From the NCBI GenBank assembly GCA_964457945.1, contig CAYWFX010000013.1, forward strand, positions 4,686 through 68,685: a DNA stretch of 64,000 nucleotides. Reading direction: 5' to 3'. The position numbers and the translations under genes are program-made. A model generated the notes under the pieces. That model saw nothing but the letters and a program-made list of their open reading frames with translations. It did no database searches and was not told the origin of the DNA. This document shows, one piece after another, positions 24,332 to 33,239 of this stretch; the stretch's first letter is position 1, and the number at the start of each line of letters is the position of its first letter. Source of the DNA: PHAA01 sp964457945. GTDB lineage: Bacteria > Bacillota > Syntrophomonadia > Syntrophomonadales > Syntrophomonadaceae.

Positions 24332-25027
24332 TTACTTGGGCAGCCTTTTAGCTTTTGCTGCAAATCCGCCTATTTTATCCATCTGCTTAATAGCTTCTAC
24401 ATCTTTTTCGCCATTTACATTCACGGTATAAACTTTTCCGTAACCTTCTCCATAAACATTGTGCAAATCTACTACTACACCCAAAATCTGCAAGTTTTGC
24501 TTTTCCACCAGAGGAGCAAGGTTAGGATGGGCCAAGAGTAGGTCGATCTGGATATCAACATTAATTTCCGATAGTTGTGCTTGAGTAAGTGATGCGGCGG
24601 CCAAATCCACCTTGATGCCAGCGCAGGCTAGATCCAAGGATTTTTTCACGGTGGTCAGTTCGTTTACCAGGGCTGAGGGTTCAGCAGCAAAGTCAGACGT
24701 GGCAGCCTTTATGGCTCCACACTCACTATGACCGGCTACGATCATAAGTGGGGTATGCAGATGTAAGAGACCGTATAAAATCGAGCCTTCGCTATTTTTT
24801 ACTTGATTACCGATATTCTCTACGCAAAAGACCCGATTGAAAGTATCTCCTAGCATGCTGGGGGGCACCCGAGAATCACAGCAGGTTAAGAGCGTCACGA
24901 AAGGGTGTTGCTGGTAATGTCCTTTCGCAAAATCATCCAGCGGAAAGACATTCTCGAAATTTGCAAGGCTTTCGTCCAGGTTACGGAGCAGGCTGACAAG
25001 GTCAAATTTGGGCACTTCATGGGACAT
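24332..25027 (-). CDS. beta-class carbonic anhydrase
   Basis: Interconverts CO2 and bicarbonate. 231 residues with the zinc ligands in CCDSRVPP (Cys 50, with the Asp-Arg dyad 51/53) and GHSECGAI (His 100, Cys 103). The ATG is preceded by TAGGAGG on the minus strand and a TATAAT lies about 30 bases further upstream. It is divergent from the formate channel gene; both act on C1 compounds exchanged by syntrophic anaerobes (inference). Confidence 0.94.
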   Translation of the reverse strand: MSHEVPKFDLVSLLRNLDESLANFENVFPLDDFAKGHYQQHPFVTLLTCCDSRVPPSMLGDTFNRVFCVENIGNQVKNSEGSILYGLLHLHTPLMIVAGHSECGAIKAATSDFAAEPSALVNELTTVKKSLDLACAGIKVDLAAASLTQAQLSEINVDIQIDLLLAHPNLAPLVEKQNLQILGVVVDLHNVYGEGYGKVYTVNVNGEKDVEAIKQMDKIGGFAAKAKRLPK

Positions 25028-25337
25028 AATAAATACCTCCTAAATAAAATATAATTATACTAAGTATTCCTCGCAATTATAATGCGTAACCCACGCAGGT
25101 ATTTGGCGATTAATGTAGAAATAGTCACTGGATAAGTAATAATATTGAAGTCATACAAATCATAGCAATTAGTATGCTGTAATCATAATTCTAACATTGG
25201 GGTTAATCATGCACAATATAAATGTTTAGATTTGGAAATAGCCTAGCGCAGAGGTTGTTTCAATATATATAGGTATAGCTCAAGCATGATGCAAACGGCA
25301 GAGAAAAAGTTGGGTTTGATTGGGTACAGAACCATAT

Positions 25338-25374
25338 AATAAGGGGCTCGAACGATGTAAGAGCCTTATTTTTT
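25338..25374 (+). terminator. orphan intrinsic terminator upstream of the formate channel
   Basis: AATAAGGGGCTC pairs with GAGCCTTATT (one bulge), then TTTTTT. No plus-strand gene precedes it in the 300 bases from the carbonic anhydrase start, so it is either a small-RNA terminator or an attenuator of the downstream gene. The rest of the 25028-25445 gap shows nothing I can identify. Confidence 0.7.
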
Positions 25375-25445
25375 CACGAGAGGGGGGTAAGAAAAACCAA
25401 TCTGCTATTTAAAAATTTATTATTATAAGGAGAGTGGAAAACAAT

Positions 25446-26282
25446 ATGAATTTTTTATCCCCTGCAGAAATTGCTGTAGCCGCTGCTAATGGAGGCAAAG
25501 CAAAAACAGATCTACCGATTTGGAAGATGTTTATACTGGGAATACTGGCAGGTGCTTACATTGGTTTTGGAGCCAACCTGGCAACCAAGATCGGATCAAT
25601 GGAAGGTTCTGGAACTTCAGGTGGACAGTTCCTATTTGGCGCTGTGTTCTCCGTAGGCCTGATGATGGTAGTTATTGCCGGTTCTGAACTGTTTACCGGT
25701 AATGCCATGGCATGTTTTATTTCCTGTTGTAATGGTCAGGCTACTTGGGGCGGTCTGCTCGTTAACTGGACAGTCGTTTATATTGCTAACTTCGTAGGTT
25801 CTATTCTATTAGTTGGTATCATCTATGCTGGTGGTTATTGGGGTGACGCTGCCGCAATCAGCGCCATGGGTATAAAAGCCATGGCAATAGCCAAGGGTAA
25901 ATTGACCCTGACCTTTACCCAGGCCTTTATGCGCGGCATACTCTGTAACTGGCTGGTTTGTTTGGCTGTTTGGATGGCAATGTCTGCCAAAGATATTGTG
26001 GGCAAAATATTTGCAATCTTCTTCCCCATCATGGCTTTCGTTTCCAGCGGCTTCGAACATAGTGTTGCTAACATGTTCTTCATCCCCATGGGTATCACTA
26101 TCGCCAACGGTTCCCCTGCATTGGCAGCAGCTGCTAACAAGATGAACCCTGAAGCGATGGCAGCTATATTTAACTATTCACACTTCTTCTCCGCTAATCT
26201 TTTGCCGGTTACTCTGGGCAACATAGTGGGCGGATCAATTTGCGTAGGTTTCATTTATTGGCTGGTCTACCTGAAAAAGTAG
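25446..26282 (+). CDS. formate/nitrite (FocA/FNT family) channel
   Basis: 278 residues with six membrane helices, FNT family. Diagnostic parts: PIWKMFILGILAGAYIGFGANLA, GSELFTGNAMACF, LVNWTVVYIANFVGS, RGILCNWLVCLAVWMA, SSGFEHSVANMFFIPMG (with the central conserved His) and LPVTLGNIVGGSI. Probably moves formate across the membrane; nitrite or hydrosulfide are alternatives in the family. The ATG at 25446 is preferred because the GTG at 25434 is too close to AAGGAG. A terminator follows. Confidence 0.9.
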   Translation: MNFLSPAEIAVAAANGGKAKTDLPIWKMFILGILAGAYIGFGANLATKIGSMEGSGTSGGQFLFGAVFSVGLMMVVIAGSELFTGNAMACFISCCNGQATWGGLLVNWTVVYIANFVGSILLVGIIYAGGYWGDAAAISAMGIKAMAIAKGKLTLTFTQAFMRGILCNWLVCLAVWMAMSAKDIVGKIFAIFFPIMAFVSSGFEHSVANMFFIPMGITIANGSPALAAAANKMNPEAMAAIFNYSHFFSANLLPVTLGNIVGGSICVGFIYWLVYLKK

Positions 26283-26311
26283 TTCTGCTAACCAGAAAAC
26301 TAGAGATAAAG

Positions 26312-26346
26312 AAGGACTTCTTTTCATCGAGAGAAGTCCTTTTTTT
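26312..26346 (+). terminator. intrinsic terminator after the formate channel
   Basis: AAGGACTTCT/AGAAGTCCTT stem with a 10-base loop, followed by a T run. Confidence 0.9.
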
Positions 26347-26460
26347 CATGATTTTTTGCGACAGTCAGAGTGATAAGTTGTTGAATTAGGGCCAAAACTG
26401 GTCTTATTATGGCCTAAAAATGAGATTATGTATGAATGAAAAAAACGGCTCTCCCTGCTC

Positions 26461-26493
26461 ATGACAATATTTGCCATCAACTCCTGCTATAAT
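26461..26493 (+). promoter_or_regulatory. spoIIE promoter with 21-bp spacer
   Basis: ATGACA at 26461-26466 and TATAAT at 26488-26493, 21 bases apart. That over-long spacing is the hallmark of Spo0A-activated sigma-A promoters such as spoIIE and spoIIG of B. subtilis. A weak 0A-box-like TGCGACA lies about 100 bases upstream (26358). Confidence 0.5.
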
Positions 26494-26527
26494 TATGAGA
26501 CTTATATAGATGAGGGGGAGAAAGCTG

Positions 26528-28990
26528 TTGGAACGACTGGAGATATACCCTTTTCAAAGGGTGCTTGAACATAACCCCCATAAAGGGAGCAAAAAGAAAA
26601 AAGTGAGCAGATTTAAAATGCCGCCAATCAAATGGGTAAGTTTAAATAATACCGGGCTCAGGACTGGGCTGGCCCAATTGGTGAAACCCGAAAACATTCT
26701 CTTAGCGGTAGGATCGCTAATCATGTCCCGGGCCTTTATCCTCGGAGAATTATTACCCTTTATATATGCCTTCCTGGCGGCTTTTGCATGGAAAAATCGA
26801 GGGCGGAGTACTGTGGTGGCTGCTTTTTCATTCTTAGGCTTTCTTAGTGTTCTAGATGGAACAGCTCTATGGTTTAATCTGCTAAGCATTCTAGTCCTGT
26901 CTGTGGTTATGACTTATGTTAATATACCTAGCGAAAAGGCCTGGTGGGGATTACCGATTTTGACCATGGCAGTTATATTCCTTAGCAAGAGCGTGCTGCT
27001 GCTGCTCACTCATTTCAATTTTTATCAGGAAATGGTTATCGTATTTGAAGCCATGCTGGCTGGGGTCTTAACCTTTGTTTTCATGGTAAGCAGCGAGGTT
27101 CTAAGAAGCCGCAAAGCCTTAATTCAATTCAACTTTGAAGAAATGGCGGCCTTTGTCATACTGGGTATCGGGCTGGTTATGGGTTTAAACGATGTTCATG
27201 TGGCTGGGTTGGGGGTAAGCAGCATTTTATGCCGTCTGGGTATTTTGATAGCCGCCTTTCTCTGGGGGAGCGGTGGAGGCACCATGGTGGGGGTTATGTC
27301 TGGAATCATTCCTTCCATATCATCCAGCATTTTTGCCCAGAGCCTGGGGATGTATGCTTTTTCTGGATTGTTGGCCGGAGTTTTTAGGAATTTCGGGCGG
27401 CTCGGCGTGATTATAGGATTTTTGTTAGGGAATCTGGCCTTGTCTATGTTCATAGCGGAAAACCAGGTTGCCCTTATGGGAGTTTGGGAAACTGGTATAG
27501 CCAGCCTGATATTTTTCCTCTTGCCGGAGTCTCTGAAAGAAAAGATCCCTGTAGAGTCATTAGGAACGATGCAGCAGATGGAGGCCAGTCAATTACGAAG
27601 CGTGGATAGCCGTATAAAGGCTAGCGTAGGAAATCGCATTCAGAACTTGGCTGAGGTATTCGACGAATTGAGTTCTACCTTCACTGCCCCTGCTTGCCAG
27701 AGTCCGCAACCGCAATCAGTAGCCTACCTGAATTACCTCTACGATGAACTTTCCCACGGGTTTTGCGAAGGCTGCACCCGTTATAATAACTGCTGGGATC
27801 GCGATTGCTATAACACTTCCCAGTTTTTGCTGGATATTTTTACCCTGGCCGAAGGCGAGGGGCAGGTAAGCTATGATGATTGCTCCCCGGAGTTCAAACG
27901 CAAGTGTGTACATGGGCGGGAACTGGTAAGCACTGTGAACTATTTGTTTGACAACCTGCGTATGAACGAATACTGGTCAGGCAAGATAGATGAGTCGCGC
28001 GAATTAGTAGCCAGGCAGTTGAAAGGAGTAAGCCAGGTGGTCAAGAATCTGGCCGAGGAGGTCGAAGTGGAAACGATGGTGGATTTCGAACTTCGCAGTG
28101 CACTCTTGAAAGCCTCTTCACGCCAGGGAATTAACCTCAAAGATATTACCCCTATTCGTATCAGCGGTGAGCAGCTATTGCTGGAGGTGGTAGCGGGATC
28201 TTGTGTAGATGGAACCGGCTGTGACCTCAGTATTGCCCCCGCTCTTTCTTCACTTATGGGCGAAAAAATGGAAGTCTGCTCTAAAAAATGCCCTCGCTTC
28301 AAAGGACAGGGTGCCTGTGAATTTACCCTTACCCGTGCCTTTGCTTATAATGTACAAAGCGCTGTTGCTCAGGTGGCCCGTGAAGATGTATCCGGGGACA
28401 GCTATTCCATAAGCACCTTAAAGGAAGGCAAGGAATTGCTGGTGTTAAGCGACGGAATGGGAGTAGGAGAATCGGCCTCTAAGCAAAGCCAGACCGCCGT
28501 CAATCTTCTCGAGAACCTCCTTAATAGTGGTTTTAATAAAGAAGTGGCTCTGAAAACTATTAACTCGGTACTATTGCTCCGTTCCACCACTGAGACTTTT
28601 ACCACCCTCGACATGGTATTGATAGATCTCTACACTGCTGAAGTGGATTTTATTAAAACCGCCAGTGCCCCCTCTTTCGTCAAGCGTGGCAAACAGGTCG
28701 CTATGATCAGTTCCAGCTCTTTGCCCATAGGCATTTTAAATGAAGTAGAACTGGTGAGCGAAAAGAAAAACCTGCTTCCCCGGGATATGGTCTTGATGGT
28801 CAGCGATGGGGTAATGGAAGCATCTCGGACTGTAAACGGGGAGGAATGGATAAGCCAGCTTTTCGCCGATCTTAATGAGAGTGACCCGCAGGTGGTGGCA
28901 GAAATAGTTATTAACCAAGCCTTAAGCCTCGCCCAGGGCAAACCCCATGATGATATGACGGTAATCTGTATGAACATAGAACTGCGCTAA
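26528..28990 (+). CDS. spoIIE: stage II sporulation protein E
   Basis: Dephosphorylates SpoIIAA to activate sigma-F and helps place the polar septum. 820 residues: a basic N-terminus, about ten membrane helices (residues 60-330), a central regulatory region with many Cys (FCEGCTRYNNCWDRDCY), and a C-terminal PP2C phosphatase (from about 590) with LLVLSDGMGVGESASKQSQTAV and the late MVSDGVME and HDDMTVIC metal sites. TTG at 26528 is chosen since GAGGGGGAG lies 8 bases upstream. It follows the yabR-like gene in B. subtilis; here ppx, CA and the FNT gene intervene. Confidence 0.96.
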   Translation: MERLEIYPFQRVLEHNPHKGSKKKKVSRFKMPPIKWVSLNNTGLRTGLAQLVKPENILLAVGSLIMSRAFILGELLPFIYAFLAAFAWKNRGRSTVVAAFSFLGFLSVLDGTALWFNLLSILVLSVVMTYVNIPSEKAWWGLPILTMAVIFLSKSVLLLLTHFNFYQEMVIVFEAMLAGVLTFVFMVSSEVLRSRKALIQFNFEEMAAFVILGIGLVMGLNDVHVAGLGVSSILCRLGILIAAFLWGSGGGTMVGVMSGIIPSISSSIFAQSLGMYAFSGLLAGVFRNFGRLGVIIGFLLGNLALSMFIAENQVALMGVWETGIASLIFFLLPESLKEKIPVESLGTMQQMEASQLRSVDSRIKASVGNRIQNLAEVFDELSSTFTAPACQSPQPQSVAYLNYLYDELSHGFCEGCTRYNNCWDRDCYNTSQFLLDIFTLAEGEGQVSYDDCSPEFKRKCVHGRELVSTVNYLFDNLRMNEYWSGKIDESRELVARQLKGVSQVVKNLAEEVEVETMVDFELRSALLKASSRQGINLKDITPIRISGEQLLLEVVAGSCVDGTGCDLSIAPALSSLMGEKMEVCSKKCPRFKGQGACEFTLTRAFAYNVQSAVAQVAREDVSGDSYSISTLKEGKELLVLSDGMGVGESASKQSQTAVNLLENLLNSGFNKEVALKTINSVLLLRSTTETFTTLDMVLIDLYTAEVDFIKTASAPSFVKRGKQVAMISSSSLPIGILNEVELVSEKKNLLPRDMVLMVSDGVMEASRTVNGEEWISQLFADLNESDPQVVAEIVINQALSLAQGKPHDDMTVICMNIELR

Positions 28991-29022
28991 AAATGGACTG
29001 GTTCTAGTGACGCACGGGTAAT

Positions 29023-29057
29023 AATAGACCTCGAGTTTAGGCTCGGGGTTTACTATT
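29023..29057 (+). other. hairpin downstream of spoIIE
   Basis: AATAGACCTCGAG pairs imperfectly with CTCGGGGTTTACTATT. No T run follows, so it is a weak terminator candidate or mRNA 3'-end structure. Confidence 0.4.
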
Positions 29058-29095
29058 GCCTGAAACTTGGGTAGCATAATAATATAAATTCGAGT

Positions 29096-29118
29096 TTCGC
29101 AGTTTATTGATTATGCGC
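29096..29118 (+). repeat. recurrent TTCGCAGTT motif, site 4
   Basis: TTCGCAGTTTATTGATTATG followed by CGC, a diverged copy located 55 bases before repeat A copy 2. Confidence 0.5.
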
Positions 29119-29171
29119 AGCAGCGAATATGCTGATGCCATTTCCCAATAAACAATAGAAGGAGAACGGGT

Positions 29172-29414
29172 GTTAGCTGTTGACTATAATCTGGGGCTAA
29201 CAGATTCAGTAATTCTGCCTGCTCCCATCTCCAGAGGCTCGTTCTACCAACTGCTTGCCGGAAGAACTACAGGGGATACCCTGTCAATCTCCCATCCATG
29301 GTCGATGACAGGCTCGCGACATCCTGTCGCTCGTCCCCTTACGCTCTCCCGTCTTCGCAGGTTAGAACGGCCTCCTCCGCTAGGTCGCCAGCACAATTAC
29401 TGAATCTGTTACGC
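29172..29414 (+). repeat. structured MITE-like repeat A, copy 2
   Basis: 243-base element matching, inverted, the copy at 144-425. Terminal arms are AACAGATTCAGTAATTCTG and its inverse AATTACTGAATCTGTTACG near the right end; inside are CTCGTTCTACC/GGTTAGAACGGCC, CCTGTCA/TGACAGG, and GCGACA-TCC-TGTCGC (29336-29350). An apparent 77-codon frame spans it, but the copies conserve pairing rather than codons. Located between spoIIE and tilS. Confidence 0.8.
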
Positions 29415-29441
29415 AAATAAAATTATAAATGTAATATCTAA

Positions 29442-29741
29442 AAGAGAACGGTTCCAAGTTCTTTTGGATTGCTGCCTTTTTAGGCTATTTGGTAGCATTG
29501 CATGTAGGGGTGTATAAACATAAGGAGCGACTGATGGAGCATGGCTGCAACACCCGGCGAAAGTGCGGAATGGGAAGGGGGCTCGCGACAGGACGTCGCG
29601 AGAGCGCAACAGAGCATGGATGCTCTGTTTTGCGCGGTACCCCTGGACATTCAAACTGAGCCGTTGGTGTTGCCCATGCGTAATGCGGAGCGGATTATGT
29701 TTATACACCCCGGCACCACAAGCACCGACTCCGGTTCTCTT
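29442..29741. repeat. structured element B with nested hairpins
   Basis: A 300-base element with terminal inverted repeats AAGAGAACGG/CCGGTTCTCTT. Nested inside are inverted arms at 29507/29687 (GGGGTGTATAAACATAA), 29535/29667 (GCATGG..GCAACACC), a CTCGCGAC-aggac-GTCGCGAG hairpin (29582-29602), and an ACAGAGCAT-GG-ATGCTCTGT stem bracketed by GCGCAA/TTGCGC (29604-29635). It looks like one long folded unit. No protein is credible within it. It resembles repeat A in its central GCGAC hairpin but not in sequence. Confidence 0.65.
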
Positions 29742-29742
29742 G

Positions 29743-29767
29743 TTGCGCATTATCTGTCAACTGCGAA
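29743..29767 (-). repeat. recurrent TTCGCAGTTGACTGA motif, site 5
   Basis: Differs from the site at 462-486 at one base, and likewise lies just upstream of a gene start (tilS), directly after element B. Confidence 0.6.
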
Positions 29768-29788
29768 AATCAACTATGGAGAAGAAAA

Positions 29789-31204
29789 ATGCTTAATAAT
29801 AAGATTAAAAAATACATTGAAGACAACGGTTTGATTAAGCCCGGTGAGCGGGTTATCGTAGGGGTGTCCGGAGGGCCGGATTCTATGGCCTTGCTGCATA
29901 TCCTGAAAAACTTGGCTCCATCGATGCAATTTGAGGTCTTAGCAGCTCATTTAAACCATGGCCTGAGAGCAGAAGCCAGGAGGGAAGAATTATTTGTAAA
30001 AGAGAAATGTAGGGCTTGGGGGATTGCTTGCTACTCTCGCAGCGTGTCGGTAGCGGATCTGGCCCGGGTCCAAAAAACCACTCTGGAGGATACGGGCCGT
30101 AACGCTCGCTACCAGTATTTCAACGAAGTGCGTAAGCTAACCGGAGCAGAGCTTATCGCTACCGCTCATCACTATGACGACGTGGCTGAAACAGTACTCC
30201 TGCATCTCCTGAGAGGTTCAGGTATTAAAGGGCTGCGGGGAATACTGCCCAAGAGTGGAAATTTGATTAGACCGCTCTTAATGGCCAGCAAGGAAGAACT
30301 GCTGAATTATTTGCAAGCCAGAGGAATAGATTATTGCTTGGATAAGAGTAATGACGATTCGGTATACCTGCGCAACCGCATTCGCCACGGTTTGATTCCT
30401 TACCTGCAAAAGGAATTTAACCCCCGCATAGTGGGCAAGCTAAACCAGTTGGCGCTTATTGCCCGGGATGAAAATGAGGCCTTGGAGGAGGAAAGCCGAC
30501 ACCTTTGGGGCGGGGTCCTGCTAAAGGAGGAAGAAGATTCATTGGTTTTAGATAACCAGGCCCTGAGTCTTTTACCGCGAGCCTATCAGAGAAGAATCGT
30601 TATGCGAGCTTTTGCTCAGTTGACCAGTGAATCTGAATGGAACCTGGAAGATGTTCAGAAGGTCTTGGAGCTAAGCAGCAAAAAAGGGTCTTCTCTCACC
30701 CTGCATTTGAAAAAGAAGGTTCGGGTTAATAAATCTTATGATAGAATGATATTTAGCACTCTAAGCATAGAATCAATAAGCTTCCAGTATAAAGTGCCGG
30801 TACCGGGTAAGATAGAAATATCGGAGACTGGGGAAAGCTATCAGTTTACCCTGGTCGAACGGGAAGACTATTGCCCCGAGAGCGAGGATATTTATCTGGA
30901 TTATGACATCTTGCCGGAATCCATTTACCTGCGTTCTCGTCGGGCGGGAGATATTTTCCGTCCTCAGAGTATGACAGGCAGCAAGAAACTGAAAAAGTAT
31001 TTTATCGACCTTAAAGTGCCTTATTACGAGCGAGACCGAGTAGCTCTGCTGGCTGCCGAAGATCGTGAAATATTCGCAGTTCTGGGTCTGGGCATCTCTC
31101 GGATGGCAGCGATAAGCAGTGCTACCCGGACCGTTTTACTGATTAAAAAGTCAAGAGCCGGGGAAAATAGAGGCAGTGAGGATACTACTGTTAATATACA
31201 ATAA
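29789..31204 (+). CDS. tilS: tRNA(Ile)-lysidine synthase
   Basis: Converts the CAU-anticodon wobble C of tRNA-Ile to lysidine, so it reads AUA. 471 residues: an N-terminal PP-loop ATPase with VGVSGGPDSMALL (SGGPDS at 27-32), AAHLNHGLR, GRNARYQYF and ATAHHYDDVAETVLL; then the TilS substrate-binding and C-terminal domains (RSRRAGDIFRPQSMTGSKKLKKYFID). GGAGAAG precedes the ATG. The order spoIIE-tilS-ftsH is as in B. subtilis, except that hprT is missing between tilS and ftsH. Confidence 0.96.
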   Translation: MLNNKIKKYIEDNGLIKPGERVIVGVSGGPDSMALLHILKNLAPSMQFEVLAAHLNHGLRAEARREELFVKEKCRAWGIACYSRSVSVADLARVQKTTLEDTGRNARYQYFNEVRKLTGAELIATAHHYDDVAETVLLHLLRGSGIKGLRGILPKSGNLIRPLLMASKEELLNYLQARGIDYCLDKSNDDSVYLRNRIRHGLIPYLQKEFNPRIVGKLNQLALIARDENEALEEESRHLWGGVLLKEEEDSLVLDNQALSLLPRAYQRRIVMRAFAQLTSESEWNLEDVQKVLELSSKKGSSLTLHLKKKVRVNKSYDRMIFSTLSIESISFQYKVPVPGKIEISETGESYQFTLVEREDYCPESEDIYLDYDILPESIYLRSRRAGDIFRPQSMTGSKKLKKYFIDLKVPYYERDRVALLAAEDREIFAVLGLGISRMAAISSATRTVLLIKKSRAGENRGSEDTTVNIQ

Positions 31205-31233
31205 TTGAAAAGAAACAGTCTTTGTGCTACAAT
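31205..31233 (+). promoter_or_regulatory. sigma-A promoter for ftsH
   Basis: TTGAAA, 17 bases, TACAAT, starting right at the tilS stop and about 70 bases before ftsH. Confidence 0.7.
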
Positions 31234-31300
31234 ATACCAGAAATTCTCGCTATTATGGGCGGTTTTCATAAGCCTTAAGGATGACAGAGGAGGAAGTTAA

Positions 31301-33160
31301 TTGGATAAAACCCTAAAAAATATCGCGATATATGTTCTCATTGTATTACTGGCCTTGTTTGCGGTAAAGTTGACATCTACTCCGCAAACCAAAGCGCAGG
31401 AGCTTTCTTATTCTCAATTTTATAGCGAGGTGCAGCAGGATCAGGTAAAAACGGTGAATGTGGTAGTTGATGATCTGGTCTATAAGATTTCCGGTGAATT
31501 AAAAAACGGTGCTATGATCACCACGACAGCTCCTAAAGAGAGCGATATTATCAAAGTCATGGGAGACAAGAATGTACCGTTCGATTTCAAGCCTGTGCCT
31601 CCGCCAGCTTGGTGGATCGGACTATTAACTACTCTCTTCCCGATTATCATACTCATAGTGGTATTGATCTTTATAATGAACCAGACCCAGGGCGGGGGTA
31701 ATAAGGTTATGCAGTTTGGCAAGAGTAAGGCCCGTCTCGCCACAGGAGAAGATGTCAAGACTACCTTTGCGGATGTGGCTGGTGCTGAAGAGGCCAAAGA
31801 GGAAATGGCCGAAGTAGTAGAGTTTCTAAAAACCCCGCAAAAATTTGTGAAGATCGGGGCTAAGATTCCCCGTGGAGTATTGCTTTTTGGTGCGCCTGGC
31901 ACAGGTAAAACCTTGATGGCCAAAGCGGTAGCCGGTGAGGCTAAAGTGCCGTTTTTCTCCATCAGCGGGTCCGACTTTGTAGAAATGTTTGTAGGAGTTG
32001 GAGCAGCCCGAGTTCGGGATCTCTTTGAAAATGCTAAGAAAAACGCTCCTTGTATCGTGTTTATTGATGAAATTGATGCTGTGGGTCGTCATCGCGGGGC
32101 AGGTCTAGGCGGCGGCCACGATGAAAGAGAGCAGACTTTGAATCAACTTCTGGTGGAGATGGATGGATTCAGCGCCAATGAAGGCATTATTGTAATGGCC
32201 TCCACTAATCGACCGGACATTCTGGATCCGGCGCTCTTAAGACCGGGACGTTTTGATCGTCATATTCTTATCGATCGTCCCGATGTAAAAGGCCGTGAAG
32301 CGATATTGAAGGTGCATATAAAGGATAAGCCCATGGGTGACGATGTAAACCTGGAGATACTTGCTAAACGTACTCCTGGCTTTACGGGTGCTGATCTGGC
32401 TAATATGGTTAATGAAGCCGCCCTCTTATCAGCGCGGCGGGATAAAGAAACGGTAGGTATGGGAGAAATGGAAGAATCCATAGAACGGGTAATTGCCGGG
32501 CCTGAGAAAAAAACCCGGGTGATTTCCGAGAAAGAAAAAAAGCTGGTAGCCTACCACGAGGCAGGTCATGCCATCGTTGCTTATAATCTTCCTTATACGG
32601 ATAAACTTCATAAAATATCTATTATTCCCAGAGGCCGAGCTGGGGGATACACCCTGCTCCTACCCGAAGAGGATCGTAATTATATAACCCGTTCGTATAT
32701 GTTGGACGAAGTAACTACCTTGCTAGGAGGGCGGGTTGCCGAAGCTATGGTATTGAAGGATATAAGCACCGGCGCCCAGAACGATCTCGAAAGAGCTAGC
32801 AGCATCCTCAGGAAGATGATAACAGAGTACGGTATGAGCGATGAACTGGGACCACTCACCTACGGACACAAAAGCGAAGAAGTATTCCTGGGTAAAGACA
32901 TTAACCGTGATCGTAATTATTCCGATGCGATTGCTTACGCTATTGACAAGGAAGCCAGCCAAAAAATGGAGGACAGTTACAAGAAGGCCGAGGCCATTCT
33001 GGAGGAAAACATGGATTACCTGCATCAGGTGGCGGCCAAGCTTATAGAGCAGGAAACTATAGCGGCGGCTGAATTTGAACTTATTATGAAGAGCAAGGCG
33101 GGGGACGCAGGTCAGGGCGAAAAGGAAAAGCTTGACGAAAAAACTGACATAGAAGTTTAA
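31301..33160 (+). CDS. ftsH: ATP-dependent zinc metalloprotease FtsH
   Basis: Membrane-anchored AAA+ protease that degrades misfolded membrane and some regulatory proteins. 619 residues: membrane helices near 6-23 and 105-125, an AAA module with FGAPGTGKTLMAKAVA (Walker A about 195-202), VFIDEIDAVGRHRG (Walker B), an arginine-finger region RPGRFDRHI, and the protease site YHEAGHA (about 417). TTG start preceded by GAGGAGGAAG. The tail is short and charged. In its usual position after tilS. Confidence 0.97.
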   Translation: MDKTLKNIAIYVLIVLLALFAVKLTSTPQTKAQELSYSQFYSEVQQDQVKTVNVVVDDLVYKISGELKNGAMITTTAPKESDIIKVMGDKNVPFDFKPVPPPAWWIGLLTTLFPIIILIVVLIFIMNQTQGGGNKVMQFGKSKARLATGEDVKTTFADVAGAEEAKEEMAEVVEFLKTPQKFVKIGAKIPRGVLLFGAPGTGKTLMAKAVAGEAKVPFFSISGSDFVEMFVGVGAARVRDLFENAKKNAPCIVFIDEIDAVGRHRGAGLGGGHDEREQTLNQLLVEMDGFSANEGIIVMASTNRPDILDPALLRPGRFDRHILIDRPDVKGREAILKVHIKDKPMGDDVNLEILAKRTPGFTGADLANMVNEAALLSARRDKETVGMGEMEESIERVIAGPEKKTRVISEKEKKLVAYHEAGHAIVAYNLPYTDKLHKISIIPRGRAGGYTLLLPEEDRNYITRSYMLDEVTTLLGGRVAEAMVLKDISTGAQNDLERASSILRKMITEYGMSDELGPLTYGHKSEEVFLGKDINRDRNYSDAIAYAIDKEASQKMEDSYKKAEAILEENMDYLHQVAAKLIEQETIAAAEFELIMKSKAGDAGQGEKEKLDEKTDIEV

Positions 33161-33239
33161 TATCGGGTATTTATGGCAGGATGTTTACCGTTAGATCCTC
33201 ATATAAATGGGGAAGGAATACTTCACGGAGGGGAAGCAT

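Noticed and set aside
28991..29160. tRNA genes next to spoIIE, as in B. subtilis
   Set aside because: No cloverleaf, T-arm GTTCRA or CCA end found; only a weak hairpin and a repeat motif.
29541..29834. 97-codon frame between spoIIE and tilS
   Set aside because: It lies across the nested hairpins of element B and runs into tilS; composition is low-complexity and no start signal is present.
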